From an uncultured Flavobacteriales bacterium (lineage in GTDB: Bacteria; Bacteroidota; Bacteroidia; Flavobacteriales; Flavobacteriaceae), in assembly GCA_913020155.1 (NCBI GenBank), contig CAJWBA010000005.1:1-64000 (forward strand): a stretch of 64,000 nucleotides of DNA, given 5' to 3'. Shown here piece after piece: positions 26,225-35,030 of the stretch; positions within the stretch are counted from its first letter, which is position 1, and each line of letters opens with the position of its first letter. The position numbers were made by a program, and so were the translations under genes. Below the pieces are notes generated by a model, which worked only from the letters and a program-made list of their open reading frames with translations, was not told where the DNA came from and ran no database searches.

Positions 26225-26725
26225 TTATTTTACGGCAATCTCTTTTACCAATTCTTCTACCAATTTTTCTTGAGCTTCTTTATCCTTCAATTCAGTTTGT
26301 AAAACTTTTTCCGCAATATCAACCGAAAGTTGTGCCACTTGATTTTTTAAGTCATTTATTGCCGCTTTCTTTTCGTTTTGAATCATTTCCTGAGCTTGAG
26401 CAGTAATTTTATCAGCATCTACTTTTGCATCTGCCTTTGCTTGATTGATCATCTGAATACTCGCTTTTTTTGCTTCAGATAAAAGAGCATCTCTTTCAGC
26501 ACGAGCCTCTTTCAAGATACGTTTATTGTCGGCCTGAACAACTTGCATTTCATCACGAGCTTTTTGAGCTGCACTCAACGAGTCTTTTATCGATGTTTCT
26601 CTTTCGTTAACAGCATCTAAAATGGGCTTCCAAGCAAATTTTTTGAGTAACAACAAAAGAGCAACAAACAATAGTAATTGCCAAAAAAAAAGCCCTAATG
26701 AAAACTCGCTTAATAATTTTTCCAT
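26225..26725 (-). CDS. atpF: ATP synthase Fo subunit b
   Basis: A 166-residue peripheral-stalk subunit. One membrane helix (about 10-29, GLFFWQLLLFVALLLLLKKF) is followed by a long charged helix rich in Ala, Lys, Glu and Gln (about 35-150) that forms the stator dimer. It is separated from atpE by 77 bases containing a strong hairpin, so its mRNA level may be lower than that of atpE. Confidence 0.93.
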   Translation of the reverse strand: MEKLLSEFSLGLFFWQLLLFVALLLLLKKFAWKPILDAVNERETSIKDSLSAAQKARDEMQVVQADNKRILKEARAERDALLSEAKKASIQMINQAKADAKVDADKITAQAQEMIQNEKKAAINDLKNQVAQLSVDIAEKVLQTELKDKEAQEKLVEELVKEIAVK

Positions 26726-26762
26726 TCTATTTATTTATAGTTTAATTTTTTTTAATTTAAGA

Positions 26763-26793
26763 ATAAAGCTGCAACCAACCGTTGCAGCTTTAT
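26763..26793 (-). promoter_or_regulatory. Strong hairpin between atpE and atpF
   Basis: Thirteen base pairs (26763-26775 with 26781-26793, core AAAGCTGCAAC/GTTGCAGCTTT) with a five-base loop, starting about ten bases after the atpE stop. The following minus-strand sequence TTATTCTTAAATT is only a weak U-tract. It could attenuate read-through or protect the upstream atpE mRNA, raising subunit c relative to b, delta and alpha. Confidence 0.7.
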
Positions 26794-26802
26794 CAATTTG
26801 CT

Positions 26803-26997
26803 TTAGCTTACCGCAAAAAGTGCAGCAAAACCAATACCTTCGATCAATGCAGCGGCGATTAACATCGCTGTTTGAATCTTTCCGTAAGCTTCAGGTTGAC
26901 GTGCAATTGCATCCATTGCAGAGCCACCAATTCTCCCGATACCGATACCGACGCCGATAACAACTAAACCTGCACCTACCATTACTGGAATTTCCAT
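26803..26997 (-). CDS. atpE: ATP synthase Fo subunit c
   Basis: A 64-residue two-helix hairpin forming the rotor ring. Helix 1 (about 5-28) is glycine-rich (GAGLVVIGVGIGIGRIGG), the polar loop is ARQPE (32-36) and helix 2 carries the ion-binding Glu53 in AALIEGIGFAAL. The Na-type signature (Gln in helix 1 with Glu-Ser/Thr in helix 2) is absent, so protons are expected. I chose the ATG at 26997 (MEIPVMVGAG); the frame is open to 27021, adding eight residues. Followed by a strong hairpin. Confidence 0.93.
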   Translation of the reverse strand: MEIPVMVGAGLVVIGVGIGIGRIGGSAMDAIARQPEAYGKIQTAMLIAAALIEGIGFAALFAVS

Positions 26998-27037
26998 AAT
27001 TGTAAATATTAAATTAAACACTCATTAAATGAAACGC

Positions 27038-28180
27038 TTAATGCGCTTCAATTTCATCGTGATGCTCATGCTCTTCTGATGCAAAACCAAAATACAGCGC
27101 TGATAACATCGTAAAAATATATGCTTGTAGCAATGCTACTAAAACTTCAATTAATGAAATTGCAAAAGCAAGTCCAAATGAAAGTGGACTTCCTAACCAA
27201 CTCTTAAATATAAACATCAGCCCAATCAAACTCATCAAGACAATATGCCCTGCTTGCATGTTTGCATACAAACGAATTAAAAGAGAAAAGGGTTTGATGA
27301 AGATTCCCAAAACTTCTATTGGAATTAAAATGATGTACAATGGGATTTTAGCATACCACTTCAATGTTGATCCCAAAGGGTCAAATATATGTAACCAATA
27401 ATCTTTGGTCCCAGTAAAATTGGTCAACAAGAAAGTTAGTAACGCTAAACAGAATGTAACTGCAATATTTCCCGTTACATTAATCCCTAAAGGAGTAAGC
27501 CCTAAGATATTCAAAAACCAAACAAAGAAAAATACTGTAAGTAAAAAGCTCATGTATTTTTTGTAATGCTTTTCTCCAATGTTGGGAATGGCAATATCAT
27601 CTCTAATGTAAAGTACAATGGGCTCAAAAAAGCGTCCAGCTCCAGAGGCAATTCCACTATTTTTTGAATAAGAATCCGCAAGGTTTTTAAACAAAAAAAA
27701 CATCATAAATACAGTAAACATTATGCTAACAACACCTTTGGTAATCGAAAAATCCAACGGAGCAAAATTTGTTGCATGATGGTCTTCATCGTAAGTGATG
27801 GTTCCCGCTTGATCTGTTTTGTAAATTTTGTTGTGATTGATGGTATAAAAATTGCCGTCAGCTTCTGCAACAGTTTCTCCGTGATGAAATTTAGAAGATA
27901 AAAAAACTTTAAACCCGTTATCCCATAAAATTATTGGAAGGGGAACACCAATATAAACATGAGATCCATCGTCATTGGTGTATGAAAACAAACTGAAATC
28001 ATAAGAATCCTGCAGGTGATGCATGATGTAATCTTTGATCTCCTTTTTTTGAGTTTCTTTGGCAGAAAGATTTTCAGGGGGTTGTTGTTTTTCTTTGGCA
28101 GATACTACTCCCGATAAAAGTAATATTAATAAAAACACTGTTTTTTTCTTAAGTAAAATAAACCTGGTGGATCCGCTCAT
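27038..28180 (-). CDS. atpB: ATP synthase Fo subunit a
   Basis: A 380-residue subunit a, the proton channel half of Fo. Bacteroidota versions are long: here a signal-like N-terminus (about 9-28) and a roughly 115-residue extramembrane region precede the conserved helices. The channel motifs are present: the essential Arg in LLIRLYANMQAGHIVL and the last helix ISLIEVLVALLQAYIFTMLSALYF. The tail is His/Glu-rich (EEHEHHDEIEAH). It follows the AtpI-like gene by 60 bases and precedes atpE by 40. Confidence 0.95.
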   Translation of the reverse strand: MSGSTRFILLKKKTVFLLILLLSGVVSAKEKQQPPENLSAKETQKKEIKDYIMHHLQDSYDFSLFSYTNDDGSHVYIGVPLPIILWDNGFKVFLSSKFHHGETVAEADGNFYTINHNKIYKTDQAGTITYDEDHHATNFAPLDFSITKGVVSIMFTVFMMFFLFKNLADSYSKNSGIASGAGRFFEPIVLYIRDDIAIPNIGEKHYKKYMSFLLTVFFFVWFLNILGLTPLGINVTGNIAVTFCLALLTFLLTNFTGTKDYWLHIFDPLGSTLKWYAKIPLYIILIPIEVLGIFIKPFSLLIRLYANMQAGHIVLMSLIGLMFIFKSWLGSPLSFGLAFAISLIEVLVALLQAYIFTMLSALYFGFASEEHEHHDEIEAH

Positions 28181-28240
28181 TGTTTTTCGAAATGCGATGC
28201 AAATGTAAGGCTTTGCATTAAAAAGAAAAACACTTCCTAC

Positions 28241-28615
28241 TTATATTTTATTTAATTTTCGAACTAATATTCCTGTTTCTAAGAACAAACCTGTAAAATA
28301 CGGTATGAAAAAGGTAATTGCTTCGGTTTTTTGAACAGTTCCATCTGCTTTATAAGTCGGATAAAATACAAGGGAAAAAAGAAGGAATTTTAGTAAACTA
28401 CTCCCCATAAACAAAAAACCAACATGGTCTTTATTCCGATCAAAAACTTTAAATAAAACCCATAAGATTATTGCTGCTAAGACAAAATTTGAACAGTAAC
28501 TCAGTAAGATGTGATTGGACCAGAGGGGAATTCCCAAAAGGAATAAAACACCCAAATGAAGGATTAAAACTAACGTGAAAATTATTGCAAAAATGAGTGG
28601 TGTATTTGCTTTCAA
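28241..28615 (-). CDS. Four-helix membrane protein, probable AtpI equivalent (DUF6168-like)
   Basis: I start this gene at TTG 28615-28613, which overlaps the atpZ stop in a TTGA arrangement; the upstream ATG at 28696 would overlap atpZ by 85 bases. The product has 124 residues and four hydrophobic helices (about 4-28, 34-56, 68-90 and 100-118), with a charged segment VFDRNKDH between helices 2 and 3. It resembles a flavobacterial family I recall as DUF6168. Size, topology and position (after atpZ, before atpB) are those of AtpI, the c-ring assembly or Mg2+-linked factor of other phyla. Equivalence to AtpI is inference. Confidence 0.65.
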   Translation of the reverse strand: MKANTPLIFAIIFTLVLILHLGVLFLLGIPLWSNHILLSYCSNFVLAAIILWVLFKVFDRNKDHVGFLFMGSSLLKFLLFSLVFYPTYKADGTVQKTEAITFFIPYFTGLFLETGILVRKLNKI

Positions 28616-28821
28616 GAATCGTTTAAATGTTTTGATTGTTTTTGTATGATAACCAAAATCCAAATAACTCCCAAAGCAGATAGGGATAGTGCCCAAAAGT
28701 TGCTTTGGGTTTTAAAATGTTGATCAAGCCAATGACCTCCTCGTACAGCTGCATAAACTACTACGGCAATTTGAACAGCTAAAGAGGAAAAAATAAGCCA
28801 ATGTTTAGGCTGTTTTTTCAA
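28612..28821 (-). CDS. AtpZ/AtpI-family small membrane protein
   Basis: A 69-residue protein with two membrane helices (about 8-27 and 41-60) and the family wording LAVQIAVVVYAAVRGGHWLDQHF. AtpZ is found at the head of many atp operons and is proposed to act with AtpI in magnesium/calcium transport or ATP synthase assembly. It overlaps the bactofilin gene by 17 bases and the AtpI-like gene by about four, so it is translationally embedded. Confidence 0.8.
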   Translation of the reverse strand: MKKQPKHWLIFSSLAVQIAVVVYAAVRGGHWLDQHFKTQSNFWALSLSALGVIWILVIIQKQSKHLNDS

Positions 28822-29185
28822 TTTTTCCGTTTATTGATTTTACATCCGAAGCCGAACGCATAGTACATTTAGCATTGAAAATAGCTCCAGATTCTACAAT
28901 GAGTTTTCCTATGACTACTTCTCCATCAAGTTGACACATGGTTTTCAAAGTAAGGCTTTCTTTAACATCTAACTTTCCATTAAATTTTCCTTCAATATCA
29001 GCAAAAGCACAGTCAATAATTCCTTTGATAACACCATCTTTACCGATAACAACCTTTCCAGATGTTTTGATGGAACCTTCTAAGTTTCCGTCTATTCTAA
29101 AGTCTGCTTCAGAGACAATGTCTCCTTTAATTTTGGTGTTTTTCTCGATTCGATTGGGTTGGCCATTGAGTTCGTTATTTTTCAT
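28805..29185 (-). CDS. Bactofilin (polymer-forming cytoskeletal protein)
   Basis: A 126-residue bactofilin. The beta-helix core (about 15-115) is made of repeats such as KIKGDIVSEADFRIDG, GSIKTSGKVVIGKDG and GKLDVKESLTLK with regular glycines and short hydrophobic rungs. Bactofilins polymerise without nucleotides, often at the inner membrane, and position cell-wall or polar machinery. It starts ten bases after sprE and overlaps atpZ. A link to gliding or cell-shape proteins encoded upstream is plausible but unproven. Confidence 0.85.
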   Translation of the reverse strand: MKNNELNGQPNRIEKNTKIKGDIVSEADFRIDGNLEGSIKTSGKVVIGKDGVIKGIIDCAFADIEGKFNGKLDVKESLTLKTMCQLDGEVVIGKLIVESGAIFNAKCTMRSASDVKSINGKIEKTA

Positions 29186-29195
29186 GTTAATATAG

Positions 29196-31664
29196 TTATT
29201 GAATTGCTTTCCAGCTTTTAAACAGTTGAATATCTCTGTATTGGGATGATAAAACTACAAATTTATTTGAAAATGTCGTGGATAAATCAGTTCGTGTTTT
29301 GTCATCGAGTATAAATGACGTATTTAGCTTTTCTCTTAAATCGTTAACCACCAAAAATATATAGTCGCGATCATATACTTCATTGGTAATGCTTCCATAG
29401 GATATTTTTGCCTCTTTAAGGGCTCGGTTTACCTCATCGCTCAGTTCCTGAAATTGTTTTTGATTTTCTTTTAAAACTGGGAAAATTAATTTGTAATTTA
29501 AATAAACCTTGGTTGGTTTTTCTGATTGATTCATGGTTTCCAACGTTGCCAGTGTGTTTTTTGCCAGAGAGGAGGCTTCTGAATTGGGATATATTTCAAT
29601 CAAGTTTTTTAGTTTCTCTTTCCAACTGTCTACCCCGTCTAATCTCCCTGACGCATTGGCCATAAGATGAGCTACTTTTGAAACCAAAAGCGTGCCACTA
29701 AAAATAATCATCAGATCTTCCCCTTGGGCTAAGACCTCTTCATATTGTTGGTTTAAATACAATTGATACAACGATTCATAGCGAATTTCAGGGGTTTCAT
29801 TTTCCTTTAATTTAAAGTTTTCTGGGTCACTTATTATTCTTGCAAAACGAGAATCTGGATACTCCTTTACAATTTTATCTTTATAAACCAATGCCATTTT
29901 TGGGTAATCTAACTCGTTCATTTTGTACAAATGATACCATGCGTTCAACTCTTGATTTTCATTTGGTTTACCAACTAACAGTTTTTTCAGACGGTCACTA
30001 GCTAAAATAGTATTTTTAAATTTTTCCTTGTACAAGATTCCTACTTCTAAGTACGCTTGATTCCTTTGGTTGGATAAACTTTCTAAAAAAGTTGAAGACT
30101 TAGGGAGCAAGTCTACATAGGATTGGGCATTTTCTTTTACAATTGGTGTTTGTTCTGTTTCAACGTTTTCTTCTATTTGATTTGAAACAATACTTCTATT
30201 CAACGATTCTATTCTGTTCCAGTTGTCTATTTTAGGTCGGTTTCCATAATTTGAAGCAAATTCTTGTTTCCCTAAAACTACTAAATTTTCATTGTAGAAA
30301 TAAAAATTTTTCTGGTTTGATCGATTCAAAATTCCAATCAGAGGTTTCTTTTCGAGTTCAATTTTTGCAAGTTCTTTCGTTCTTTTTTGATTAATTGCTT
30401 TTTGGTAATAAGCCAATTGTTCTCCGGGTTGCATTGAGGTAAGCATAAGAATGCTATCCGATATTCTAATAGTTTTTTCATAAACAATAACATCTTGAAG
30501 ACTTTCTCGCTCTCTTAAAACAATTTTCTTTTGACGACTTTCTTGAGGAAATTGCCCCAAAAGACTATCTAGAAATGCTCCTGCAACGACATAATCTCCT
30601 TGGGCAAAAGCTTCATCTGCTAAGTCTCGATAATTTTGTCTTCGGGTGGGTCGATCTATGCTTGGGGATCTCAACGATTTATTAAAAAGTTGTTTTGCTA
30701 AACTATCCTTTCCCTGACTCAAATAATACCGTGCTTGCTGCCTGTAAATTAAATGAGTAAAGTTTTCGTTTTCAAAAGCATTACTTAACTTTTCTAAGGC
30801 TTTTTCTGGGCTCTCGCCACTAATTTCTGACTGTATTCGTAATGCGTTCAATTTGGCATGCATCCAATACAGTCGGGGTACTTTTCGCTTTAAATCTACA
30901 ATAGATGAAAAAGCGAATTGTGCTGAGTCTTTTTGATTTAGCTTTTCAAAAAGTTGAGCTTCGATAAACCGATAACGAGTTTGTAAAGTTCTTTTGCGCT
31001 CGGCGGCAGCCGCAATTTTGATGTATTTAAGTGCCGAATCTGCTTGTCGAATATTTAAAAAAGCCTGAGCTAAAGTTGCGTTAACTTCTGCATAGAGCAT
31101 CTTTTTTTTGGGCATTATTCTTGCAATTGGCTTTAGATTGGAAATCACTAACTCATCATTTCGAAGACGAATATTTGTTTTCTCTCTCCAAAGTTTCCCC
31201 TCGTAAAAAACATCCGCTTCGGAGCTTAAACCAAGTAGAAAGTTGAATGCCTCAAGGGCAGGGAAAAAACGTCTGTCATAATATCGTGCTTTTCCCAAAA
31301 GCAAATACGCTTTGTTGATTTGATCATTCTTTTGTTTTCCATTGAAGTTCATGGAATGCTTTTGAATTGCTTTTACTGCCTTTTCCTCTGCTCGAATAAA
31401 ACTTGGGATTACGGCTGAAGCATTTTCGTCTTCTCCGTCCAAAGCAATCAATTCTACAGGAAGTACATTCAAAAAATCGTCTTGAGCTTCACTTGCTAAA
31501 ATAACTGTTCCAATGCCCAGAGCTTCCTCTCCGTTGAAAAGCACATTGAATTTGGTGTTCAAGCTGTGATACTCACGATTCAAAAAGTGGTCTTTCTGAG
31601 TTGAACAGCTCCAAACCCCCAAAACTAGGAAACCAAAAACGCTAAATTTTAATACCTTTTTCAA
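29196..31664 (-). CDS. sprE: Gliding/type IX secretion lipoprotein SprE (PorW)
   Basis: An 822-residue lipoprotein (GVWSC, Cys20). After CSTQKDHFLNREYHSL the protein is almost entirely alpha-helical with TPR-like repeats (for example AYLLGKARYYDRRFFPAL and EAFAQGDYVVAGAFLDSLL). SprE/PorW is an outer-membrane-associated lipoprotein required for gliding and type IX secretion. Length fits. The gene heads the run that continues into bactofilin and the ATP synthase genes, so it may share a transcript with them. Confidence 0.87.
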   Translation of the reverse strand: MKKVLKFSVFGFLVLGVWSCSTQKDHFLNREYHSLNTKFNVLFNGEEALGIGTVILASEAQDDFLNVLPVELIALDGEDENASAVIPSFIRAEEKAVKAIQKHSMNFNGKQKNDQINKAYLLLGKARYYDRRFFPALEAFNFLLGLSSEADVFYEGKLWREKTNIRLRNDELVISNLKPIARIMPKKKMLYAEVNATLAQAFLNIRQADSALKYIKIAAAAERKRTLQTRYRFIEAQLFEKLNQKDSAQFAFSSIVDLKRKVPRLYWMHAKLNALRIQSEISGESPEKALEKLSNAFENENFTHLIYRQQARYYLSQGKDSLAKQLFNKSLRSPSIDRPTRRQNYRDLADEAFAQGDYVVAGAFLDSLLGQFPQESRQKKIVLRERESLQDVIVYEKTIRISDSILMLTSMQPGEQLAYYQKAINQKRTKELAKIELEKKPLIGILNRSNQKNFYFYNENLVVLGKQEFASNYGNRPKIDNWNRIESLNRSIVSNQIEENVETEQTPIVKENAQSYVDLLPKSSTFLESLSNQRNQAYLEVGILYKEKFKNTILASDRLKKLLVGKPNENQELNAWYHLYKMNELDYPKMALVYKDKIVKEYPDSRFARIISDPENFKLKENETPEIRYESLYQLYLNQQYEEVLAQGEDLMIIFSGTLLVSKVAHLMANASGRLDGVDSWKEKLKNLIEIYPNSEASSLAKNTLATLETMNQSEKPTKVYLNYKLIFPVLKENQKQFQELSDEVNRALKEAKISYGSITNEVYDRDYIFLVVNDLREKLNTSFILDDKTRTDLSTTFSNKFVVLSSQYRDIQLFKSWKAIQ

Positions 31665-31717
31665 AAAACAAATTGATGTATACTAATAACTTAAATTCAA
31701 GGTTTTTAGTATGTGCC

Positions 31718-32413
31718 CTAGACAGAAAAGTAGTCTTCTAATTCTCGAAGTGTTTTAAAGGTAGTTTCTTTATCAATAATTACAGATCCTTTTTCCAACA
31801 GGACAATACGATTACAAACCTCGGTTACATGATTCAAATCATGACTTGATATCAATAAAGTTAGCTCCCGATCTTCTGTTTCCTTTCGGATCAGATACTT
31901 TAATTTTATTTGAGTTGTAGGGTCTAAATTTGCGAAAGGCTCATCCAAAATAATGACTTTTGGTCTCCCAATAAAAGTGGCAATAAGACCTACCTTTTTC
32001 TGATTTCCCTTTGAAAAGTCTCTTAAATACTTTTTTTGATTTAAGATTTCATTATTAAAAAAATCTAAATAATCTTTCAAAAAAATGTCTACCTCTTTTT
32101 GATCAATACCTCTCAAACTTCCAACAAAGTAAAAATATTCTTCTGGTGTCAGATATCCAATCAAAAATGAATCGTCGATGAAAGCAGAAGTGAAATTTTT
32201 CCAGTCCTCGCTTTTAGCTACTACTATTTCATTGGAAATAATTTCACCGGTAGATGCTTTTATTAGGTCTAGCAACAGACTAAAAAACGTGGTTTTTCCT
32301 GCACCATTATTCCCTACTAACCCAAAACACTGTCCTTTGGGTATTTCGAGACGGTCAATAGATAACGCTGTTTTATCTCCATAAATTTTAGTAAGCGAAT
32401 TTGTTGTAATCAT
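31718..32413 (-). CDS. ABC transporter ATP-binding protein
   Basis: A 231-residue ATPase. Walker A is GNNGAGKTT (about 34-42), the signature is DFSKGNQKK (a variant of LSGGQ), Walker B with D-loop is VIILDEPFANLD, and the switch His is in SSHDLNH. It lies four bases after the DUF5687 permease gene, so the two form a transporter, probably an exporter because no binding protein is present. The substrate is unknown. Confidence 0.88.
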   Translation of the reverse strand: MITTNSLTKIYGDKTALSIDRLEIPKGQCFGLVGNNGAGKTTFFSLLLDLIKASTGEIISNEIVVAKSEDWKNFTSAFIDDSFLIGYLTPEEYFYFVGSLRGIDQKEVDIFLKDYLDFFNNEILNQKKYLRDFSKGNQKKVGLIATFIGRPKVIILDEPFANLDPTTQIKLKYLIRKETEDRELTLLISSHDLNHVTEVCNRIVLLEKGSVIIDKETTFKTLRELEDYFSV

Positions 32414-32417
32414 TATT

Positions 32418-33884
32418 TTATTTTTGAGTAAAGGCCTTTAAAGTTTGGTGTTTTTCTTTAACATATAATCGAACCATTTGATTTAGGATTTGATTTTTAA
32501 AAACAATTCCCAAAATCCCAGTCGAAGCTAAAGTGATAAGGCCTAGTGTTGAGTTGGAAATTTTTGCTGGAATTAGATAAAGTAAAACGGGTAAAATCAT
32601 TTTAGGAAGAATCATTAAAAATTGTTTTCCCGAGAAGGCTTGAGTATTCTCAAAAGCATTGGCTTTTACGTTTAACTGCAGTGATTGTTTGTTAAGTAAT
32701 CCTCCGTAAAGGGTTATCCATGTTCCCAAACCAATATTAAAAAAAGCTCCTGATAAAATCATCAAGTAAACATCTACTCCAAAGTAGACGTATGGGATTG
32801 AAAATATTGTGGACACCACTACTGCAAAAGTCATCAAATACCATTTTGAATCTAAATATCGCTTATAAGACAAATTTTGACACATCAAAAAAGGATAGTA
32901 TTCGCTATCCCAAGCTGGCACATAGTTCCCATAGGTCAACAAAAACCCTCCGGTAATGAAAATTGAAGCAAAAGGAATAAAAAACTCTGGCTGATGTTCT
33001 AGTGTAGGGAAAAAAGCTAAGCCATAGAACAAAAAGAGAAAAGACGCCATCACAACATTTCTGGGCCTTAAGTTACGAACAATCAACCTTAAATCATTTT
33101 TTAGAAAAAGCGCGTGCGACCCAAAAATGTCTAAAAAATCGTACCGTTCTGCATTAGCAACCTCCTTTTTTGCCGCAAGGGAACCCTCTAAGTTTAAATT
33201 GTTTTTTAAAAATCTAAAGGTTACAGAATAAAGCCCTAAAAAGATTGATAAGGGTATCAAAGCCATGATGGGTTTCACTAATAGGCTGTCAAAAAAAAGT
33301 CCTGCTAAACTTATGATTTCTATTTTAAGATAATTTTCAGCAACGAAGAGTAGAATTAACCCTAGAATAAAGCCCACTAAAATCTTGTTATTTTTATTTA
33401 CTAAAATTGTGATAAAATTGATGCTTAACGATAAAAGCATAAGAGATACCCACCAAGTAAATGCTTGACTTAAAAGATAATCATCTTTGAACAAAGCAAT
33501 GCTTATTGGCAGATAAAACAAATAAGGAATGGCGTTGTAAATTGAAATTATAGAACGCAATAAAACATTTCTAATGATTCGATTTTTGGGGATAGAGAGC
33601 ATTAACAAAGACTTGATTTCTGTAACTGGGAGCTGCTGTAAAAAATAACGTATTATTAATTCAAAAATAAAGATTAAAGCCAAAGTGCTATTGATGATTG
33701 AAATGGCATCTTGTTCGGGAAATTTTTTGCTCAGTGCGGGATAAATCACAATTCCTCCAAACAAAAAAGATCCCGCAAAATAAAGGAACAGCAGGCCCAT
33801 CAATACTTTGATGGCTAATTTAGCCTCCAGTTGTGGGGCTCGTAAAAACTTTTTAAGCCCAAGATTAAAAAGAGATGATGACAT
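32418..33884 (-). CDS. DUF5687-family ABC permease
   Basis: A 488-residue polytopic membrane protein with about twelve hydrophobic helices in two halves around a central cytoplasmic region (about 225-260, SLAAKKEVANAERYDF). It matches DUF5687, a Bacteroidota permease family. The N-terminus LKKFLRAPQLEAKLAIK is characteristic. It is immediately followed by its ATPase. The family is not characterised; export of a lipid or peptide is only a guess. It is divergent from the PaaE-like gene. Confidence 0.75.
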   Translation of the reverse strand: MSSSLFNLGLKKFLRAPQLEAKLAIKVLMGLLFLYFAGSFLFGGIVIYPALSKKFPEQDAISIINSTLALIFIFELIIRYFLQQLPVTEIKSLLMLSIPKNRIIRNVLLRSIISIYNAIPYLFYLPISIALFKDDYLLSQAFTWWVSLMLLSLSINFITILVNKNNKILVGFILGLILLFVAENYLKIEIISLAGLFFDSLLVKPIMALIPLSIFLGLYSVTFRFLKNNLNLEGSLAAKKEVANAERYDFLDIFGSHALFLKNDLRLIVRNLRPRNVVMASFLFLFYGLAFFPTLEHQPEFFIPFASIFITGGFLLTYGNYVPAWDSEYYPFLMCQNLSYKRYLDSKWYLMTFAVVVSTIFSIPYVYFGVDVYLMILSGAFFNIGLGTWITLYGGLLNKQSLQLNVKANAFENTQAFSGKQFLMILPKMILPVLLYLIPAKISNSTLGLITLASTGILGIVFKNQILNQMVRLYVKEKHQTLKAFTQK

Positions 33885-33965
33885 TTTGTGAAATAGTGGT
33901 TTTTAAAATAAGTAGAATAAAGATAAATAATGCTACAATTTCACAAAGTTTTCTTAAGGTTTATT

Positions 33966-33973
33966 ATTTTTGT
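33966..33973 (+). promoter_or_regulatory. -7 box of the PaaE-like gene
   Basis: TATTTTTG matches TAnnTTTG and ends ten bases before the ATG at 33984. It supports that start over the in-frame upstream ATG at 33930, which would lie before the promoter. Confidence 0.5.
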
Positions 33974-33983
33974 AAAAAAAACA

Positions 33984-35024
33984 ATGGCTGCATATCACAA
34001 GCTAAAAATCAAAAACATCAAAGTACTTACATCTGAGGCATCAACTATTGGTTTTGAGGTTCCTTCTTCGCTTAAAGAACGTTTTCAATTCCAATCGGGA
34101 CAATACATCAATCTCAAAACAACCCTTGAGGGTGAAGGGGTTAGAAGGTCATATTCTTTATGTTCTGCTCCGTTTGAAAGCCTTCTAGAAGTTGGGATTA
34201 AACGGATTCGAAACGGTCTTTTTTCAACTTATGCAACTCAGAAATTAGAGGTTGGAGACTCCCTTGAGGTCGCTGTACCCGAGGGGCGATTTGTTTATGA
34301 TAGTAACGCCAAAAATGTGACTGCCTTTGCTGCAGGTAGCGGAATTACTCCCATTTTCTCTATTCTCAAAACAGCGTTAAATATCGGTAAAGACACACAT
34401 TTTACTTTAGTTTACGGAAATAAAACCCCAGAGCAAACACTTTTTTACACCGAATTAAAAGCATTAGAGGCTGAGCATCCCTCACAATTAAAAATCCTAT
34501 GGCTCTTCAGTCAATCCAATGAAAAAAAGAGTCGTTTTGGCCGTATCGATTCCAGTATTGTAAAATACGCTCTCCAAAATTCGGGACAACTGTCTACAGC
34601 GTTTTATCTTTGTGGTCCCGAAGCTATGATCCTTGAGGTTAAAAATACGCTACTGAATAATGATATTCAAGAACATGTAATTTATTTTGAACTTTTTTCG
34701 CCTTCCACAGAAAAACCTGCAGAAAAAATTAATTCCTCTTCTCACCTAACTACCATTGAAATTATTGCAGATGATAGTACTTACACCGTTGAAAGCAACT
34801 CTTCAAGTACAATTCTTGATGCTGCATTGAACAAAAAAATTGATGTCCCCTATTCTTGTCAAGGTGGGGTTTGTTGCAGTTGTATTGCTAAAATCACTGA
34901 GGGATCAGCTGCTATGACCAGCAATCAGGTTTTAACAGATGAAGAGGTTGCAGATGGATTGGTTTTAACCTGTCAAGCTTTGCCAACCTCCTCAAAAGTA
35001 GTTGTCAATTATGATGACGTTTAA
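33984..35024 (+). CDS. PaaE-like NAD(P)H-dependent flavin/2Fe-2S reductase
   Basis: A 346-residue modular reductase. The FAD domain carries RRSYSLCSAP, the NAD(P) domain AGSGITPIFSIL and YLCGPEAM, and the C-terminal plant-type ferredoxin domain has the cluster cysteines in CQGGVCCSC with the distant LVLTCQA. This is the order of PaaE, the electron-transfer subunit of phenylacetyl-CoA epoxygenase. No paa oxygenase genes are nearby, so it may serve another oxygenase or desaturase. I start at ATG 33984 (MAAYHKLKI) because of the family start and the -7 box just upstream. Confidence 0.82.
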   Translation: MAAYHKLKIKNIKVLTSEASTIGFEVPSSLKERFQFQSGQYINLKTTLEGEGVRRSYSLCSAPFESLLEVGIKRIRNGLFSTYATQKLEVGDSLEVAVPEGRFVYDSNAKNVTAFAAGSGITPIFSILKTALNIGKDTHFTLVYGNKTPEQTLFYTELKALEAEHPSQLKILWLFSQSNEKKSRFGRIDSSIVKYALQNSGQLSTAFYLCGPEAMILEVKNTLLNNDIQEHVIYFELFSPSTEKPAEKINSSSHLTTIEIIADDSTYTVESNSSSTILDAALNKKIDVPYSCQGGVCCSCIAKITEGSAAMTSNQVLTDEEVADGLVLTCQALPTSSKVVVNYDDV

Positions 35025-35030
35025 CCCTTT

